Below are positions 8,009 to 16,683 of a DNA stretch of 64,000 bases, piece by piece. The stretch covers positions 1,702,903-1,766,902 of the forward strand of contig JAVSMP010000001.1 in NCBI GenBank assembly GCA_032027145.1. The letters are read 5' to 3'. Source of the DNA: Ignavibacterium sp. (GTDB lineage Bacteria > Bacteroidota > Ignavibacteria > Ignavibacteriales > Ignavibacteriaceae). A model generated the notes under the pieces. It ran no database searches. It was given only the letters and a program-made list of their open reading frames with translations, and was not told the DNA's origin. Made by a program: the position numbers and the translations under genes. How positions within the stretch are numbered: the stretch's first letter is position 1; the number at the start of each line of letters is the position of its first letter.

Positions 8009-8337
8009 TTTGACTCCACTCCTAATGTTAAATGAATTACTACTGTTCATTTTTTCATACTACAGTTGCAATAAATTTTGTCTGTTTCTCTGAATTGCTT
8101 ACATCAGCATTCATATATTATATATCACATCTGCAGTAACAGATTAAAAAAATTATTAAAGAACCTATGTAATTCTAAAAGGTTGTTAAGAGAAAAGCAT
8201 TAGTACATGTACTAACGAATTTATAGTGAAAAGTGCAATTTCAAACAGTTTTATATCTGAAATTAGGATGCAATTTTGCGAATTTGATTTTGGTAAAGTA
8301 ATCGAAATAGAAAATCCGAAAAAATCCCGGATCATTT
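8009..8337. other. 329-base gap containing a 16-bp perfect palindrome
   Basis: No gene is visible. TTAGTACATGTACTAA at 8200-8215 is a perfect palindrome without spacer, as expected of an operator for a dimeric regulator. An imperfect hairpin (ATCCG...CGGAT, near 8313-8332) lies just after the stop of the gene at 8338-8913 and may help end that transcript. Confidence 0.45.
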
Positions 8338-8913
8338 TTAGGTTGATTGAACAACTTTGTAATTCATTTTTGGATTATTCTCACTGAATATTGAAAAGAA
8401 AACAGCTAACAATAACTGAAATGCCAAATTAGTGTAAAACAATACTAATCCCTGATAATCGCCATTCAAGTATATCAATAGACTTGCAACAGATGTAATC
8501 ATATAAAATGCAAGTACAAGACGAACGATATTAATTTTTTGATTATAGTGAAGATCTATTATAATTCTATAAATTGCTCTGATTGCTATTAAAGTATGAA
8601 TGATAAGAAGAATGATATTTAAGTTGCTGACGAAATAAACCAGCGAATAGGCAAGTATAAAAACAAAAATCTCAATTTTACTAATCTTGAATGGCTTTGA
8701 GCGGTCAACGTTTATTGTGTAAAATAAGATTGGTGCAAATATAACAGCAATCAACTCATTCTCAACTGGTAGTATTGATATGACCAGAGATGTAAGTGGG
8801 TCACATATACCAAGAAAAAGGAAAAAATAGAAAAGATTAGTTTTAAATTGTCTGAATATTGGAAGTATCCAGACAACCATAGAAACATATAAAATTAGTA
8901 ATGCCAATTTCAT
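8338..8913 (-). CDS. Polytopic membrane protein of unknown function
   Basis: A 191-residue protein with about six hydrophobic helices spread over the whole length (about 3-20, 27-48, 54-68, 81-110, 128-148, 153-175). No motif was recognised. The layout recalls small 6-TM sensor or permease-like domains that occur near two-component genes, but this is inference. It follows the lipoprotein gene at 8917 with only 3 bases between them, and that follows the response regulator gene, so the four genes from 11295 down to 8338 may be one operon. Confidence 0.5.
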   Translation of the reverse strand: MKLALLILYVSMVVWILPIFRQFKTNLFYFFLFLGICDPLTSLVISILPVENELIAVIFAPILFYTINVDRSKPFKISKIEIFVFILAYSLVYFVSNLNIILLIIHTLIAIRAIYRIIIDLHYNQKINIVRLVLAFYMITSVASLLIYLNGDYQGLVLFYTNLAFQLLLAVFFSIFSENNPKMNYKVVQST

Positions 8914-8916
8914 GTT

Positions 8917-9381
8917 TTAATCTGGACAATTAGGTGGACACTTGTTCCCAGTTTCCAGGGTTTTATTTTCAGTTGATAGTGATAATACTTCTTTACGTTG
9001 TTCTATATTAACAGCTTCAGATTCATCAGTACTTTGTTTATTCAATTTACTGTCAGTCAATAATTCTCTTACCTTCTTAGTGCCGTAAACAGTAAATACA
9101 TCAGAATCACTATAATCTGCTTGTTCAGGAAAAATCAGTTTACGATTATCGTCGAGAATAATAAGCTGTCTATTTATTAATCCGAACATAATAGTTGTAT
9201 TAGTTTTGTCCAACAAATTAATAAGATGATTCGAATCCATTTCAACAGAATAGATTACATTTCCGAATAGTTCATTGGCTTCATCAGTTGTATAAAATTT
9301 TCCTATTTTGGATCCTGGAGTACAACTGAAAAATAAAAGAGTCAGAGGGATAAGAACGATTAAATAATAATTTTTATTCAT
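8917..9381 (-). CDS. Small lipoprotein of unknown function
   Basis: The ATG at 9381 (AAGGT seven bases upstream) is preferred to an ATG at 9396. From there the protein is 154 residues with a lipoprotein signal ending in LLFFSC. The mature part starts with a region that could be a small alpha/beta domain and ends in a polar tail with a terminal CPPNCPD motif. No family was recognised. It sits between the response regulator gene and a membrane protein gene on the same strand, with a 41-base gap to the former. Confidence 0.55.
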   Translation of the reverse strand: MNKNYYLIVLIPLTLLFFSCTPGSKIGKFYTTDEANELFGNVIYSVEMDSNHLINLLDKTNTTIMFGLINRQLIILDDNRKLIFPEQADYSDSDVFTVYGTKKVRELLTDSKLNKQSTDESEAVNIEQRKEVLSLSTENKTLETGNKCPPNCPD

Positions 9382-9422
9382 TGTATTACCTTTCATAAAT
9401 TATGACAAAGATTTTAATTGCA

Positions 9423-10103
9423 TCATATAACATTTTCACTATTTCTTTTTGAAAAATACAGCATGCCGCATTTTACAAGTTCTATTTGAGTCTTAGTGTC
9501 AAATTTTCTTAATAAGTTCGATCTATAATAATCAATTGTCTTTTTACTTAATGACATTTTTTCTGCCATTTCTTTACTTGTAATACCTTCCATTATCATT
9601 TTAAGTATTTGCTCTTCTCTGAAGTTAAGATCAATTAAGTGTTTTGTTTCTTCACTGAATTTTTTCTCATAATTCTGGAATAATGAACTGAGTGAAGCAT
9701 CGTTCCAGTTTTTGCCAAAATATTTTTCTCCATTACTCACTTTTGAAATCGCATACACTAATTCCTCATCCAATATGTTTTTGTTAACTAATCCCATTCC
9801 GCCTGATTTAAGTACGTGGTAAACATATTCTTCAGTATCATACATAGAAAGAAATAACGCTTTAGTATTTCTATCCCGTTTAAGAATCTCTTCCACTGCT
9901 TGTATTCCGGTAAGCTCAGGCATAGCAATATCAGTAAGAACAATATCGGGACAATTATTAAAATATTTTTCTATCAGGTCTTTTCCGTTTTCAGCTTCAG
10001 CGATAACATGGTACTCTTTATGTTCTTCCAAAAGCTTAATAATACCTTGTCTGAACAAGGTATGATCATCTGCTACTAATATTTTAATTGTTGCTGTCTT
10101 CAT
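9423..10103 (-). CDS. NarL/FixJ-type response regulator
   Basis: A 226-residue regulator. The receiver domain has the acidic pair Asp12-Asp13, the phospho-acceptor Asp58 (VLTDIAMPE), a conserved Ser/Thr position in LFLSMYD and a Lys in VNKNI. A linker leads to a LuxR-type helix-turn-helix (LNFREEQIL...GITSKEMAEKMSLSKKTIDYYRSNLLRKF, about 158-205). It overlaps the sensor kinase gene by 20 bases, so the two form a pair. Targets are unknown; the neighbouring lipoprotein and membrane protein genes are candidates. Confidence 0.9.
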   Translation of the reverse strand: MKTATIKILVADDHTLFRQGIIKLLEEHKEYHVIAEAENGKDLIEKYFNNCPDIVLTDIAMPELTGIQAVEEILKRDRNTKALFLSMYDTEEYVYHVLKSGGMGLVNKNILDEELVYAISKVSNGEKYFGKNWNDASLSSLFQNYEKKFSEETKHLIDLNFREEQILKMIMEGITSKEMAEKMSLSKKTIDYYRSNLLRKFDTKTQIELVKCGMLYFSKRNSENVI

Positions 10104-11295
10104 TTGTCATCAATACTTCAATTGGAAAAGCTGCAATTATTATTGTCCCGCTGTTATTTGAAGAATCAATTTGAAAACTGCCTTTAAGTTTTTCAACACT
10201 TTCCTGCATGTTCATCATTCCAAGACCATCAGAAATATATTTTTCATTTAGCAGTTTTTTGGGTTTAAATCCAATCCCATCATCAGAAATAAACAATACC
10301 AGCGCAGTCTCTTCAAAAAACAGATTAATTGTAAATGATGTAGCTTTTGCATGTCTTATCATGTTATTAATTGACTCCTGAATAACTCTGAAAATACATA
10401 TCTCAATATTTTTAGGCAAATGCAATGGCTGTTCAGGAAACTGTAATTGATATTTATACTTACCTTCGCGTGCAACATTATTACACATTGATCTTACAAC
10501 AGTTTCTAGACCAAGCTCTTCAATATTCAAAGGTTTTAAATTATGAGCAAGCTCTCTTACATCTTTTAATGTAGAATCAAGAATATTAATTGTTCTGTAA
10601 TATTCTTCTTCAATTAATCCAGAATTCAAAAACTTTTTATAGTTATTAACATTTAGTTTAATCAATAATAAATTCTGGGCGATTGAATCGTGTAATACTC
10701 TTGAAAGCCGGTTTCTTTCTTCTTCTATTACTTTTTGTAAATGTGCAGAAGAATTTCTTAAAAGATTTTGATAGTGAGTCATTTGCCGATCATATTCCTT
10801 CTGCTCGGTTGTATCCCAAAAATAAAGTTGTGCCATGCCAAGGAAGGATATACCGTGAAAATTAATATCATAATATCTGTCATTTATTTCCAGAGGAAGG
10901 ATAAAAGATTTATCATTATTTATTATATCTGCTATCTGCAGATCAATTCCGGATATAATTGAATTAATGTAACTCTCATTTATCTTAAGATAAGTAAATC
11001 TGTTTTTAGCAGATTCATTCAAATTAATAATTAAACCATCCTGGCTAATTCTGACAATAGGATTCGGGTCAAGTTCTGAAAACATAGAAAGAATTTTTTC
11101 TGTTGTTACCTCAAATTGCTTTTTATCTTTCTTATGTTTTTTGATCATCGGGATGTAAATGCCTTTATATGAAATATAGATAATGGCAAGAACAAGAATA
11201 AAAATAAGTATAGATATAAAAACCGGATTGTACGTACTAGGAAATGATTTTAGATAATCATTAAACTCAGATGAATTTTGGATTAATACTAACAA
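10084..11295 (-). CDS. NarX/DegS-type sensor histidine kinase
   Basis: This 403-residue protein has one N-terminal TM helix (about 24-44), a PAS-like domain (about 65-170), a HisKA_3 dimerisation domain with the phospho-acceptor in RVLHDSIAQNL, and an ATPase domain (SDDGIGFKPK, GLGMMNMQESVEKL). It should phosphorylate the regulator encoded next to it. With almost no extracytoplasmic part, it probably senses through the PAS domain inside the cell. The apparent start is TTG at 11295 with a weak ribosome site; no nearby in-frame ATG keeps the TM helix. The signal is unknown. Confidence 0.87.
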   Translation of the reverse strand: MLVLIQNSSEFNDYLKSFPSTYNPVFISILIFILVLAIIYISYKGIYIPMIKKHKKDKKQFEVTTEKILSMFSELDPNPIVRISQDGLIINLNESAKNRFTYLKINESYINSIISGIDLQIADIINNDKSFILPLEINDRYYDINFHGISFLGMAQLYFWDTTEQKEYDRQMTHYQNLLRNSSAHLQKVIEEERNRLSRVLHDSIAQNLLLIKLNVNNYKKFLNSGLIEEEYYRTINILDSTLKDVRELAHNLKPLNIEELGLETVVRSMCNNVAREGKYKYQLQFPEQPLHLPKNIEICIFRVIQESINNMIRHAKATSFTINLFFEETALVLFISDDGIGFKPKKLLNEKYISDGLGMMNMQESVEKLKGSFQIDSSNNSGTIIIAAFPIEVLMTNEDSNN

Positions 11296-11476
11296 AATAC
11301 TTTCTTTATTATTAAATCATAAATTGAGCTAATACTAAATACAGTTTATAACATAATATTTCAACTTCTCATATTTTCTGATTGCCTGCTGTGTAATCCA
11401 AATACAAAATTTAACTTCTGATCCAGTCTTACTTAAAAAGATAATTCTCTTAGGTGAAAAATTTTTAATCTTTTTC

Positions 11477-11506
11477 TTGACTTTCGGTAAAATTTTCCAT
11501 TATTTT
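11477..11506 (+). promoter_or_regulatory. Promoter of the dcw operon
   Basis: TTGACT (11477-11482), an 18-base spacer and TATTTT (11501-11506) form a good sigma-70-like promoter. The second box also nearly fits the Bacteroidota TAnnTTTG element. It is directly followed by the MraZ-type repeats and lies 44 bases before the mraZ start codon. Confidence 0.6.
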
Positions 11507-11530
11507 GGGGTGTAGTGGGGAAAAATGTGG
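11506..11530 (+). promoter_or_regulatory. MraZ operator: three TGGGG-type repeats, 10-bp period
   Basis: TGGGG at 11506, TGGGG at 11516 and TGTGG at 11526 are separated by exactly 5 bases each. This is the layout known for MraZ binding sites (TGGGN repeats with 5-bp spacers in enterobacteria). It starts at the last base of the -10 box, so bound MraZ would block transcription of its own operon. Confidence 0.75.
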
Positions 11531-11549
11531 AAGATTAATTAAAAAGGAA

Positions 11550-11990
11550 ATGTTTAGAGGTCAATTTACATATTCAATGGACTCTAAGGGCAGGATTGCA
11601 ATTCCTGCTAAACTTAGAAAACACATATCTGCCGAAGCAAATGAAACGTTTGTGATGACCAGAGGTCTGTCTAATTGCATCGATTTGTATCCTTTAGACG
11701 AGTGGGTGAAGATTGAACAAGCATTGCTTAATCTTAACTCGTTTCAACCGGATGATGCAAGATTTATTAGAATGTTCGTTCAATTCGCTTCAGAAGATGT
11801 AATGGATGTTCAATCTAGAATAATGATCCCACCAGCGCTTATTAGTTATGCAGCAATTGAAAAAGAGGTTTTGATTTTAGGTGCTTTGAAAAAAATTGAA
11901 GTCTGGAATCCAAAAGTATATGAAGATTATCTTAGCCAATCGCCGCAAACTTATGAACAGATTGCAGCAAAAGTTATGGCAAGTAAATGA
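11550..11990 (+). CDS. mraZ: Transcriptional regulator MraZ
   Basis: The start is set at ATG 11550 (AAGGA just upstream), giving 146 residues that begin MFRGQFTYSMDSKGRIAIPA, the standard MraZ opening. An in-frame extension to 11505 runs back through the operator and is rejected. The protein has the two AbrB-like DXXXR motifs of the family: DSKGR near the start and DVQSR in the second half. MraZ forms ring-like oligomers that bind repeats at the head of the dcw operon. Here it is the first gene, overlaps rsmH by 4 bases and has its own operator upstream. Confidence 0.93.
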   Translation: MFRGQFTYSMDSKGRIAIPAKLRKHISAEANETFVMTRGLSNCIDLYPLDEWVKIEQALLNLNSFQPDDARFIRMFVQFASEDVMDVQSRIMIPPALISYAAIEKEVLILGALKKIEVWNPKVYEDYLSQSPQTYEQIAAKVMASK

Positions 11991-12910
11991 TAGAGCATCA
12001 TATTCCTGTGATGCTTTTTGAAAGTCTGGACCTTTTAATAACTGATCAATCAGGTGTTTACTTTGATGCGACACTTGGTTTTGGAGGACATACAACTGAA
12101 ATTCTCAAACGGCTGACTAATTACGGGAGAATTGTAGCAGCCGATGTTGATACAGATGCGTTTGAATATTCACAGAAAAAATTTTCAAAAGAAGATAGAG
12201 TTAGTATTTACAATTTTAATTTTTCATTTATTGATGTGATTACAAAAATAGAATCATTAAAATATTTCGATGGTGTAATTGCTGATCTTGGTGTTTCATC
12301 ATTTCAACTTGATAATCCTGAATCCGGATTTACTTTTCGTGCTGATGCACCATTGGATTTACGAATGGATAAGACAAAAGAAATTACGGCTGCAGATATA
12401 ATTAACAGCTATAGTGAAGAAGATCTTGCTGACATTCTTTTTAAATATGGCGAAGAGAAGAATTCCAGGAAAATAGCGCGAAGTATAGTTCAGAAAAGAC
12501 TGTTAAAAAAAATTGAAACTACAAGAGATATTACTGAAATAATTAGTGAACTGGTTCCTGAAATCTATCTCAGAAAATCTTTAGCAAGGATATTTCAGGC
12601 TTTAAGAATATATGTTAATGATGAACTTGGTAACCTTAAACTTTTTCTGGAAAACTCTGTTAACGTATTAAAAAAGGGAGGAAGGATTGTTGTTATCAGT
12701 TATCATTCTCTTGAAGATAGAATTGTTAAAGATTTTTTCAAAGGTGAAACAGTAGTAAACCTTAGTCCAAAAGAAGATCCTCTTGGACTGGTAAAAAGAG
12801 AAGCCAGATTAAAACTGATAAATAAAAAACCAATTGTTCCATCTGAAAACGAAATTAAAAATAATTATCGCGCCAGAAGTGCTAAATTAAGAGCAGCTGA
12901 GAGATTATGA
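11987..12910 (+). CDS. rsmH: 16S rRNA (cytosine-1402-N4)-methyltransferase RsmH
   Basis: At 307 residues it has the usual length. It shows HIPVMLFESLDLL at the start, a glycine-rich SAM loop (DATLGFGGHTTEIL), ADLGVSSFQLDNPESGFTFR, and the C-terminal ISYHSLEDRIVKDFF. RsmH methylates N4 of C1402 in the decoding centre of 16S rRNA using SAM. It overlaps mraZ and ftsL by 4 bases each, suggesting translational coupling. The mraZ-rsmH-ftsL order is conserved in dcw clusters. Confidence 0.95.
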   Translation: MIEHHIPVMLFESLDLLITDQSGVYFDATLGFGGHTTEILKRLTNYGRIVAADVDTDAFEYSQKKFSKEDRVSIYNFNFSFIDVITKIESLKYFDGVIADLGVSSFQLDNPESGFTFRADAPLDLRMDKTKEITAADIINSYSEEDLADILFKYGEEKNSRKIARSIVQKRLLKKIETTRDITEIISELVPEIYLRKSLARIFQALRIYVNDELGNLKLFLENSVNVLKKGGRIVVISYHSLEDRIVKDFFKGETVVNLSPKEDPLGLVKREARLKLINKKPIVPSENEIKNNYRARSAKLRAAERL

Positions 12911-13239
12911 AGAAAAGCTCTAAACCAACATTGCTGCTTGTATTAATTTTACTTTTAATAGTAACTGTCTTTGCTTTGTTAAATGTTGGTGTAAAACTTA
13001 AATATGAACAGAAACTGCTCTTAAAAGATAAGGCTGAAAAAATTATTAAAACTGAAAATCAGAAAAAAATAAAACTTACAGCTGAGTATCAAACAGTTAC
13101 TGCTGAAGAAAGAATTGTTAACATTGCAAAATCTGAACTTGGAATGATCAGAAATACTGAGAATCCCGTTACTATTAAATTCGATAGTAAAAAACTTGAA
13201 GAAAGCCTGGAAACTTTAACTCAAAAATATGAACAATAA
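12907..13239 (+). CDS. ftsL: FtsL-like cell division protein
   Basis: This 110-residue bitopic protein has a short basic N-terminus, a TM helix at residues 8-28 and a periplasmic coiled-coil-like region rich in Lys, Glu and Leu, followed by ERIVNIAKSELGM, which resembles the end of FtsL. FtsL proteins have little sequence conservation; the call rests on size, topology and position between rsmH and ftsI. It would pair with an FtsB-like protein and FtsQ to activate FtsW-FtsI. It overlaps ftsI by 11 bases. Confidence 0.8.
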   Translation: MKKSSKPTLLLVLILLLIVTVFALLNVGVKLKYEQKLLLKDKAEKIIKTENQKKIKLTAEYQTVTAEERIVNIAKSELGMIRNTENPVTIKFDSKKLEESLETLTQKYEQ

Positions 13240-15214
13240 TCGTGCTCTATTTGTAATACTGGTTTTACTGATCATCTTTATCACTTTGGTGGTAAGGTTA
13301 GTAAACATTCAGATACTTAAATCTGAAGAGTACTCTTATAACGCACAAAAGCAGCAGACCAAATTAGAAACCATTCAGGCTGAAAGCGGATTGATCTATG
13401 ATCGAAACAATATTCTGTTAGTTTATAATCGTACTGATATCTCTTTTTATGCTGATTTACGGATGCTGAAACAAAAAGATAAAAATGATATTGCCCGCTT
13501 GTTTGCAAAAAAGTTTAATAAAAGTGTTAATTACTATCTGAACTTGTTAAAGGGAAATAAAAAAACTGTTACAATCGAAAAGAAAGTACAATCTGAATTA
13601 GCAGAATCACTGAAGAAAATAAAAAAAGATGGATTTTTCTTCCGTGAAGAATCTTCTAGAGTAAACCACTATAATAGTCTTGCATCCCATATTCTGGGAT
13701 ATATTAGCAGTGATGGACAGTATGTGATGGGTATTTCTGAGTACTTTAAAGAAGATCTTAAAGGTGTTGATGGTTCAAGGTTAGTTCAAAGGGATGCACT
13801 TGGTCGCATTGTAACTGTTGTTGATGAAAGTATTACGCCAGCAGTATCAGGCGATCATTTTTATCTTACAATTGATAAGAATTATCAGCAGATACTGGAA
13901 GATGAAGTTAGAAAAGGAATTAAAGATTATTCAGCCGTTTCAGGCACAGCAATAATGATGAATCCAAATACCGGTGAAATACTTGCACTTACAAATATCG
14001 AAGATTATGACCCGAATGAATATTGGAAAGCTAATGATTTTCAGAGAAGAAACAGAGCAATAACAGATACTTATGAACCCGGATCTACATTCAAATCTTT
14101 TACTTTAGCATCATTGCTCGATCAAAATCTTTGCAGGCTCGGTGAAACGCTTAATCTTGAAAACGGCAAGTATAAATTAAATTCTGTAAACATAAGAGAT
14201 ACTCATCCATTTAATAAACTCAGTGTTGCAGGAATATTTGAGCAGTCCAGCAATATTGGATTTGCTAAACTTGTGCAGAGAATTGATAATGAAAGATTCT
14301 TTAAATATTTACGCGGCTTTGGATTTGGAAACACAACTTCCATTACTTTGCCGGGAGAAACATCCGGGAAACTCCGCAAACCGAATGAGTGGTCAAAAGT
14401 CTCTAAAACATATCTGTCTTTTGGTTATGAAGTTTCTGTTACTCCAGTTCAAATGGCAGCAGCATATTGTGCTCTTATAAATGGCGGTGTTTTATACGAA
14501 CCTCAATTAGTTCAAAGACAAATTTCTGCAAATGGTGAATTAATAAACGAGTTTAAACCGAAAGAAATCAGAAAAGTAATTTCAGAAAAAACATCTGAAG
14601 TTATAAAAAATCTTTTAGGTGATGTAGTTAATAATGGTACCGGAAAAAAGGCAAAATCTGATCTTATTACTATTGGTGGTAAAACTGGCACATCACAAAA
14701 ACTTGTTGATGGAGTTTATTCGAAACAGCATTATAACTCTTCATTTGTTGGATTTTTTCCGGTTGAAAACCCACAGGTTGTTTGTCTGATACTAATTAAC
14801 TCTCCCGATCAAGGGAAATATGGTGGTTTAGTAGCTGCACCAATATTTAAGAATGTTGCTGAGAGGATAGTTCAAACAGATAACGAAAAATTTCAACAAT
14901 ATCTGAATCCAAATTCTTCATTAAAACCAAAATTTGTTGAAGAAAAACAAGATGATTTCAAGAAGCAGGAATTAAAACATAAATCAAAAAATATTAAAGA
15001 AGTAAAATTATCTTCAAATAATAAAATGCCTGATCTGATCAACTGCCAGGTTAAAGATGCAATCAATGTACTTACAATGATGGGCATTAAGTATAAAATT
15101 AAAGGCTCAGGTGTAGTTGTTTCTCAAAGCATCACTGCAAATAAGAAATTAATTGGAGATGAGATTTGTTATCTGGAATGTGCTGAATACTTTGTTAAAG
15201 GGGCATCGTTTTAA
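13229..15214 (+). CDS. ftsI: Septal peptidoglycan transpeptidase FtsI (PBP) with PASTA domain
   Basis: This 661-residue class B penicillin-binding protein has one TM helix (about 7-25), a dimerisation domain and a transpeptidase domain with Ser286 in STFK, the SSN motif at 340-342 and KTG at 485-487. A linker rich in Lys and Gln then leads to one PASTA domain (about 596-655, KMPDLINCQVKDAINVL). It cross-links septal peptidoglycan with FtsW. PASTA domains are absent from the E. coli protein but occur in several phyla and may bind peptidoglycan. All active-site motifs are intact. Confidence 0.93.
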   Translation: MNNNRALFVILVLLIIFITLVVRLVNIQILKSEEYSYNAQKQQTKLETIQAESGLIYDRNNILLVYNRTDISFYADLRMLKQKDKNDIARLFAKKFNKSVNYYLNLLKGNKKTVTIEKKVQSELAESLKKIKKDGFFFREESSRVNHYNSLASHILGYISSDGQYVMGISEYFKEDLKGVDGSRLVQRDALGRIVTVVDESITPAVSGDHFYLTIDKNYQQILEDEVRKGIKDYSAVSGTAIMMNPNTGEILALTNIEDYDPNEYWKANDFQRRNRAITDTYEPGSTFKSFTLASLLDQNLCRLGETLNLENGKYKLNSVNIRDTHPFNKLSVAGIFEQSSNIGFAKLVQRIDNERFFKYLRGFGFGNTTSITLPGETSGKLRKPNEWSKVSKTYLSFGYEVSVTPVQMAAAYCALINGGVLYEPQLVQRQISANGELINEFKPKEIRKVISEKTSEVIKNLLGDVVNNGTGKKAKSDLITIGGKTGTSQKLVDGVYSKQHYNSSFVGFFPVENPQVVCLILINSPDQGKYGGLVAAPIFKNVAERIVQTDNEKFQQYLNPNSSLKPKFVEEKQDDFKKQELKHKSKNIKEVKLSSNNKMPDLINCQVKDAINVLTMMGIKYKIKGSGVVVSQSITANKKLIGDEICYLECAEYFVKGASF

Positions 15215-15216
15215 TA

Positions 15217-16683
15217 ATGGAATTAACACAGTTGATAAATAGCGTAAGCTCAATTCAGATTACAGGAAATGTTCAGCGTAAAGATGTTGCTGATATTGTT
15301 TATGATTCAAGAAAGGTACAAAAGAATTCAGTTTTTGTTGCTATTAAGGGATTTAGTAATGATGGTCACAGATTCTTGCTGGAGGCTATAACTAAAGGAG
15401 CGATTGCAGTTGTTGTTGAAAATAATGAAGCATTACCTGATGATTTAATAACTCATTCTCAGATTGCCAAAATACTTGTTAAAGACAGCAGAAAAGCCCT
15501 GGCTGAATTATCAAAAGGATTTTATAAAAATCCTACAAGCACTTTAAAGTTAATTGGAATAACAGGTACAAATGGAAAGACTACATCTGCTTTTATTTTG
15601 AAAAACATCTTTCAAAGTAATGGATATAAAAGCGGACTGATCGGAACTATCGCAAATTATATCGGTAATGAAAAAGTTGACTCAAAATTAACAACACCGG
15701 AATCGAATGACCTTAACAAAATGTTTTACGAAATGATTCAAGCCGGCTGCGAATATGCGGTAATGGAAGTTTCATCTCATTCATTAGTGTTAAACAGAGT
15801 ATATGGTTTAGATTTTAAGACAGCAGTGTTTTCAAATATAACTTCTGACCATCTGGATTTTCACAAATCATTTGATGATTACCTTAAGGCAAAGAAGATT
15901 TTATTTGATAACCTAAACAGCAATTCGTTTGCAATCATTAATAAAGATGATAAAAACTCCGGGCAGATTGTAAATGATTCCAGGGCAGAAGTTTTTACTT
16001 ATGGAATAAGCGATGGATCAGATTTTAAAATAAAAAATATAATTTACGATTTAACAGGAACCGATTTTACTATTACTCATAAAAATGTTGATTATAAAAT
16101 TCACACTTCATTAATTGGAGTGTTTAATGCTTACAATGCAGCATCTGCATTTGCTGCAGCTCTTTGTTTAGGCTTTAGTACTGATAAAATAGTAAAAGGG
16201 ATAGAATCAGTTCCTCAGGTTCCGGGAAGATTTGAAGTTTTAGGTAAAGGAAAGAAAAAGATTATTGTTGATTATTCACATACTGCTGATAGCCTTGAAA
16301 AAGCACTGCAAGCAATCAGAGAAATAGTAAAAGACAAAAAACAAGTTGTAACAGTTTTTGGATGCGGCGGTGACAGAGATAAAACTAAAAGACCGCTTAT
16401 GGGAAAAATTGCAAGTGAGCTTAGTGATAAAGTATTTGTTACATCAGATAATCCAAGGACTGAAAATCCAATTTCAATTATTGAAGATATTAAAAAAGGA
16501 ATTTCCAAAAATAACTTTGAGATTGAACAGAACAGGGAAGAGGCGATTAAAAAAGCTATTCAAAATTCTAATGAGAGTGCAGTAGTTTTAATTGCAGGTA
16601 AAGGACACGAAAGTTATCAGGAGATAAATGGAGTCAGAAATCATTTTTCTGATCAGGAAGTAGCATTAAAGTATTTAGTTTGA
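15217..16683 (+). CDS. murE: UDP-MurNAc-L-Ala-D-Glu:amino acid ligase MurE
   Basis: A 488-residue Mur ligase: N-terminal UDP-binding domain (YDSRKVQKNSVFVAIKG), central ATPase with GITGTNGKTTSA, EVSSHSLVLNRV, and a C-terminal domain with VFGCGGDRDKTKRPLMG. The DNPRTE motif fits enzymes that add meso-diaminopimelate as third residue; lysine-specific enzymes usually differ at this site. It adds that residue to UDP-MurNAc-dipeptide in the cytoplasm. It starts 2 bases after ftsI and overlaps murF. Confidence 0.94.
   Translation: MELTQLINSVSSIQITGNVQRKDVADIVYDSRKVQKNSVFVAIKGFSNDGHRFLLEAITKGAIAVVVENNEALPDDLITHSQIAKILVKDSRKALAELSKGFYKNPTSTLKLIGITGTNGKTTSAFILKNIFQSNGYKSGLIGTIANYIGNEKVDSKLTTPESNDLNKMFYEMIQAGCEYAVMEVSSHSLVLNRVYGLDFKTAVFSNITSDHLDFHKSFDDYLKAKKILFDNLNSNSFAIINKDDKNSGQIVNDSRAEVFTYGISDGSDFKIKNIIYDLTGTDFTITHKNVDYKIHTSLIGVFNAYNAASAFAAALCLGFSTDKIVKGIESVPQVPGRFEVLGKGKKKIIVDYSHTADSLEKALQAIREIVKDKKQVVTVFGCGGDRDKTKRPLMGKIASELSDKVFVTSDNPRTENPISIIEDIKKGISKNNFEIEQNREEAIKKAIQNSNESAVVLIAGKGHESYQEINGVRNHFSDQEVALKYLV

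Noticed and set aside
11505-11549. N-terminal extension of MraZ
   Set aside because: It would be translated from the operator repeats themselves; the ATG at 11550 starts at the conserved MFRG.
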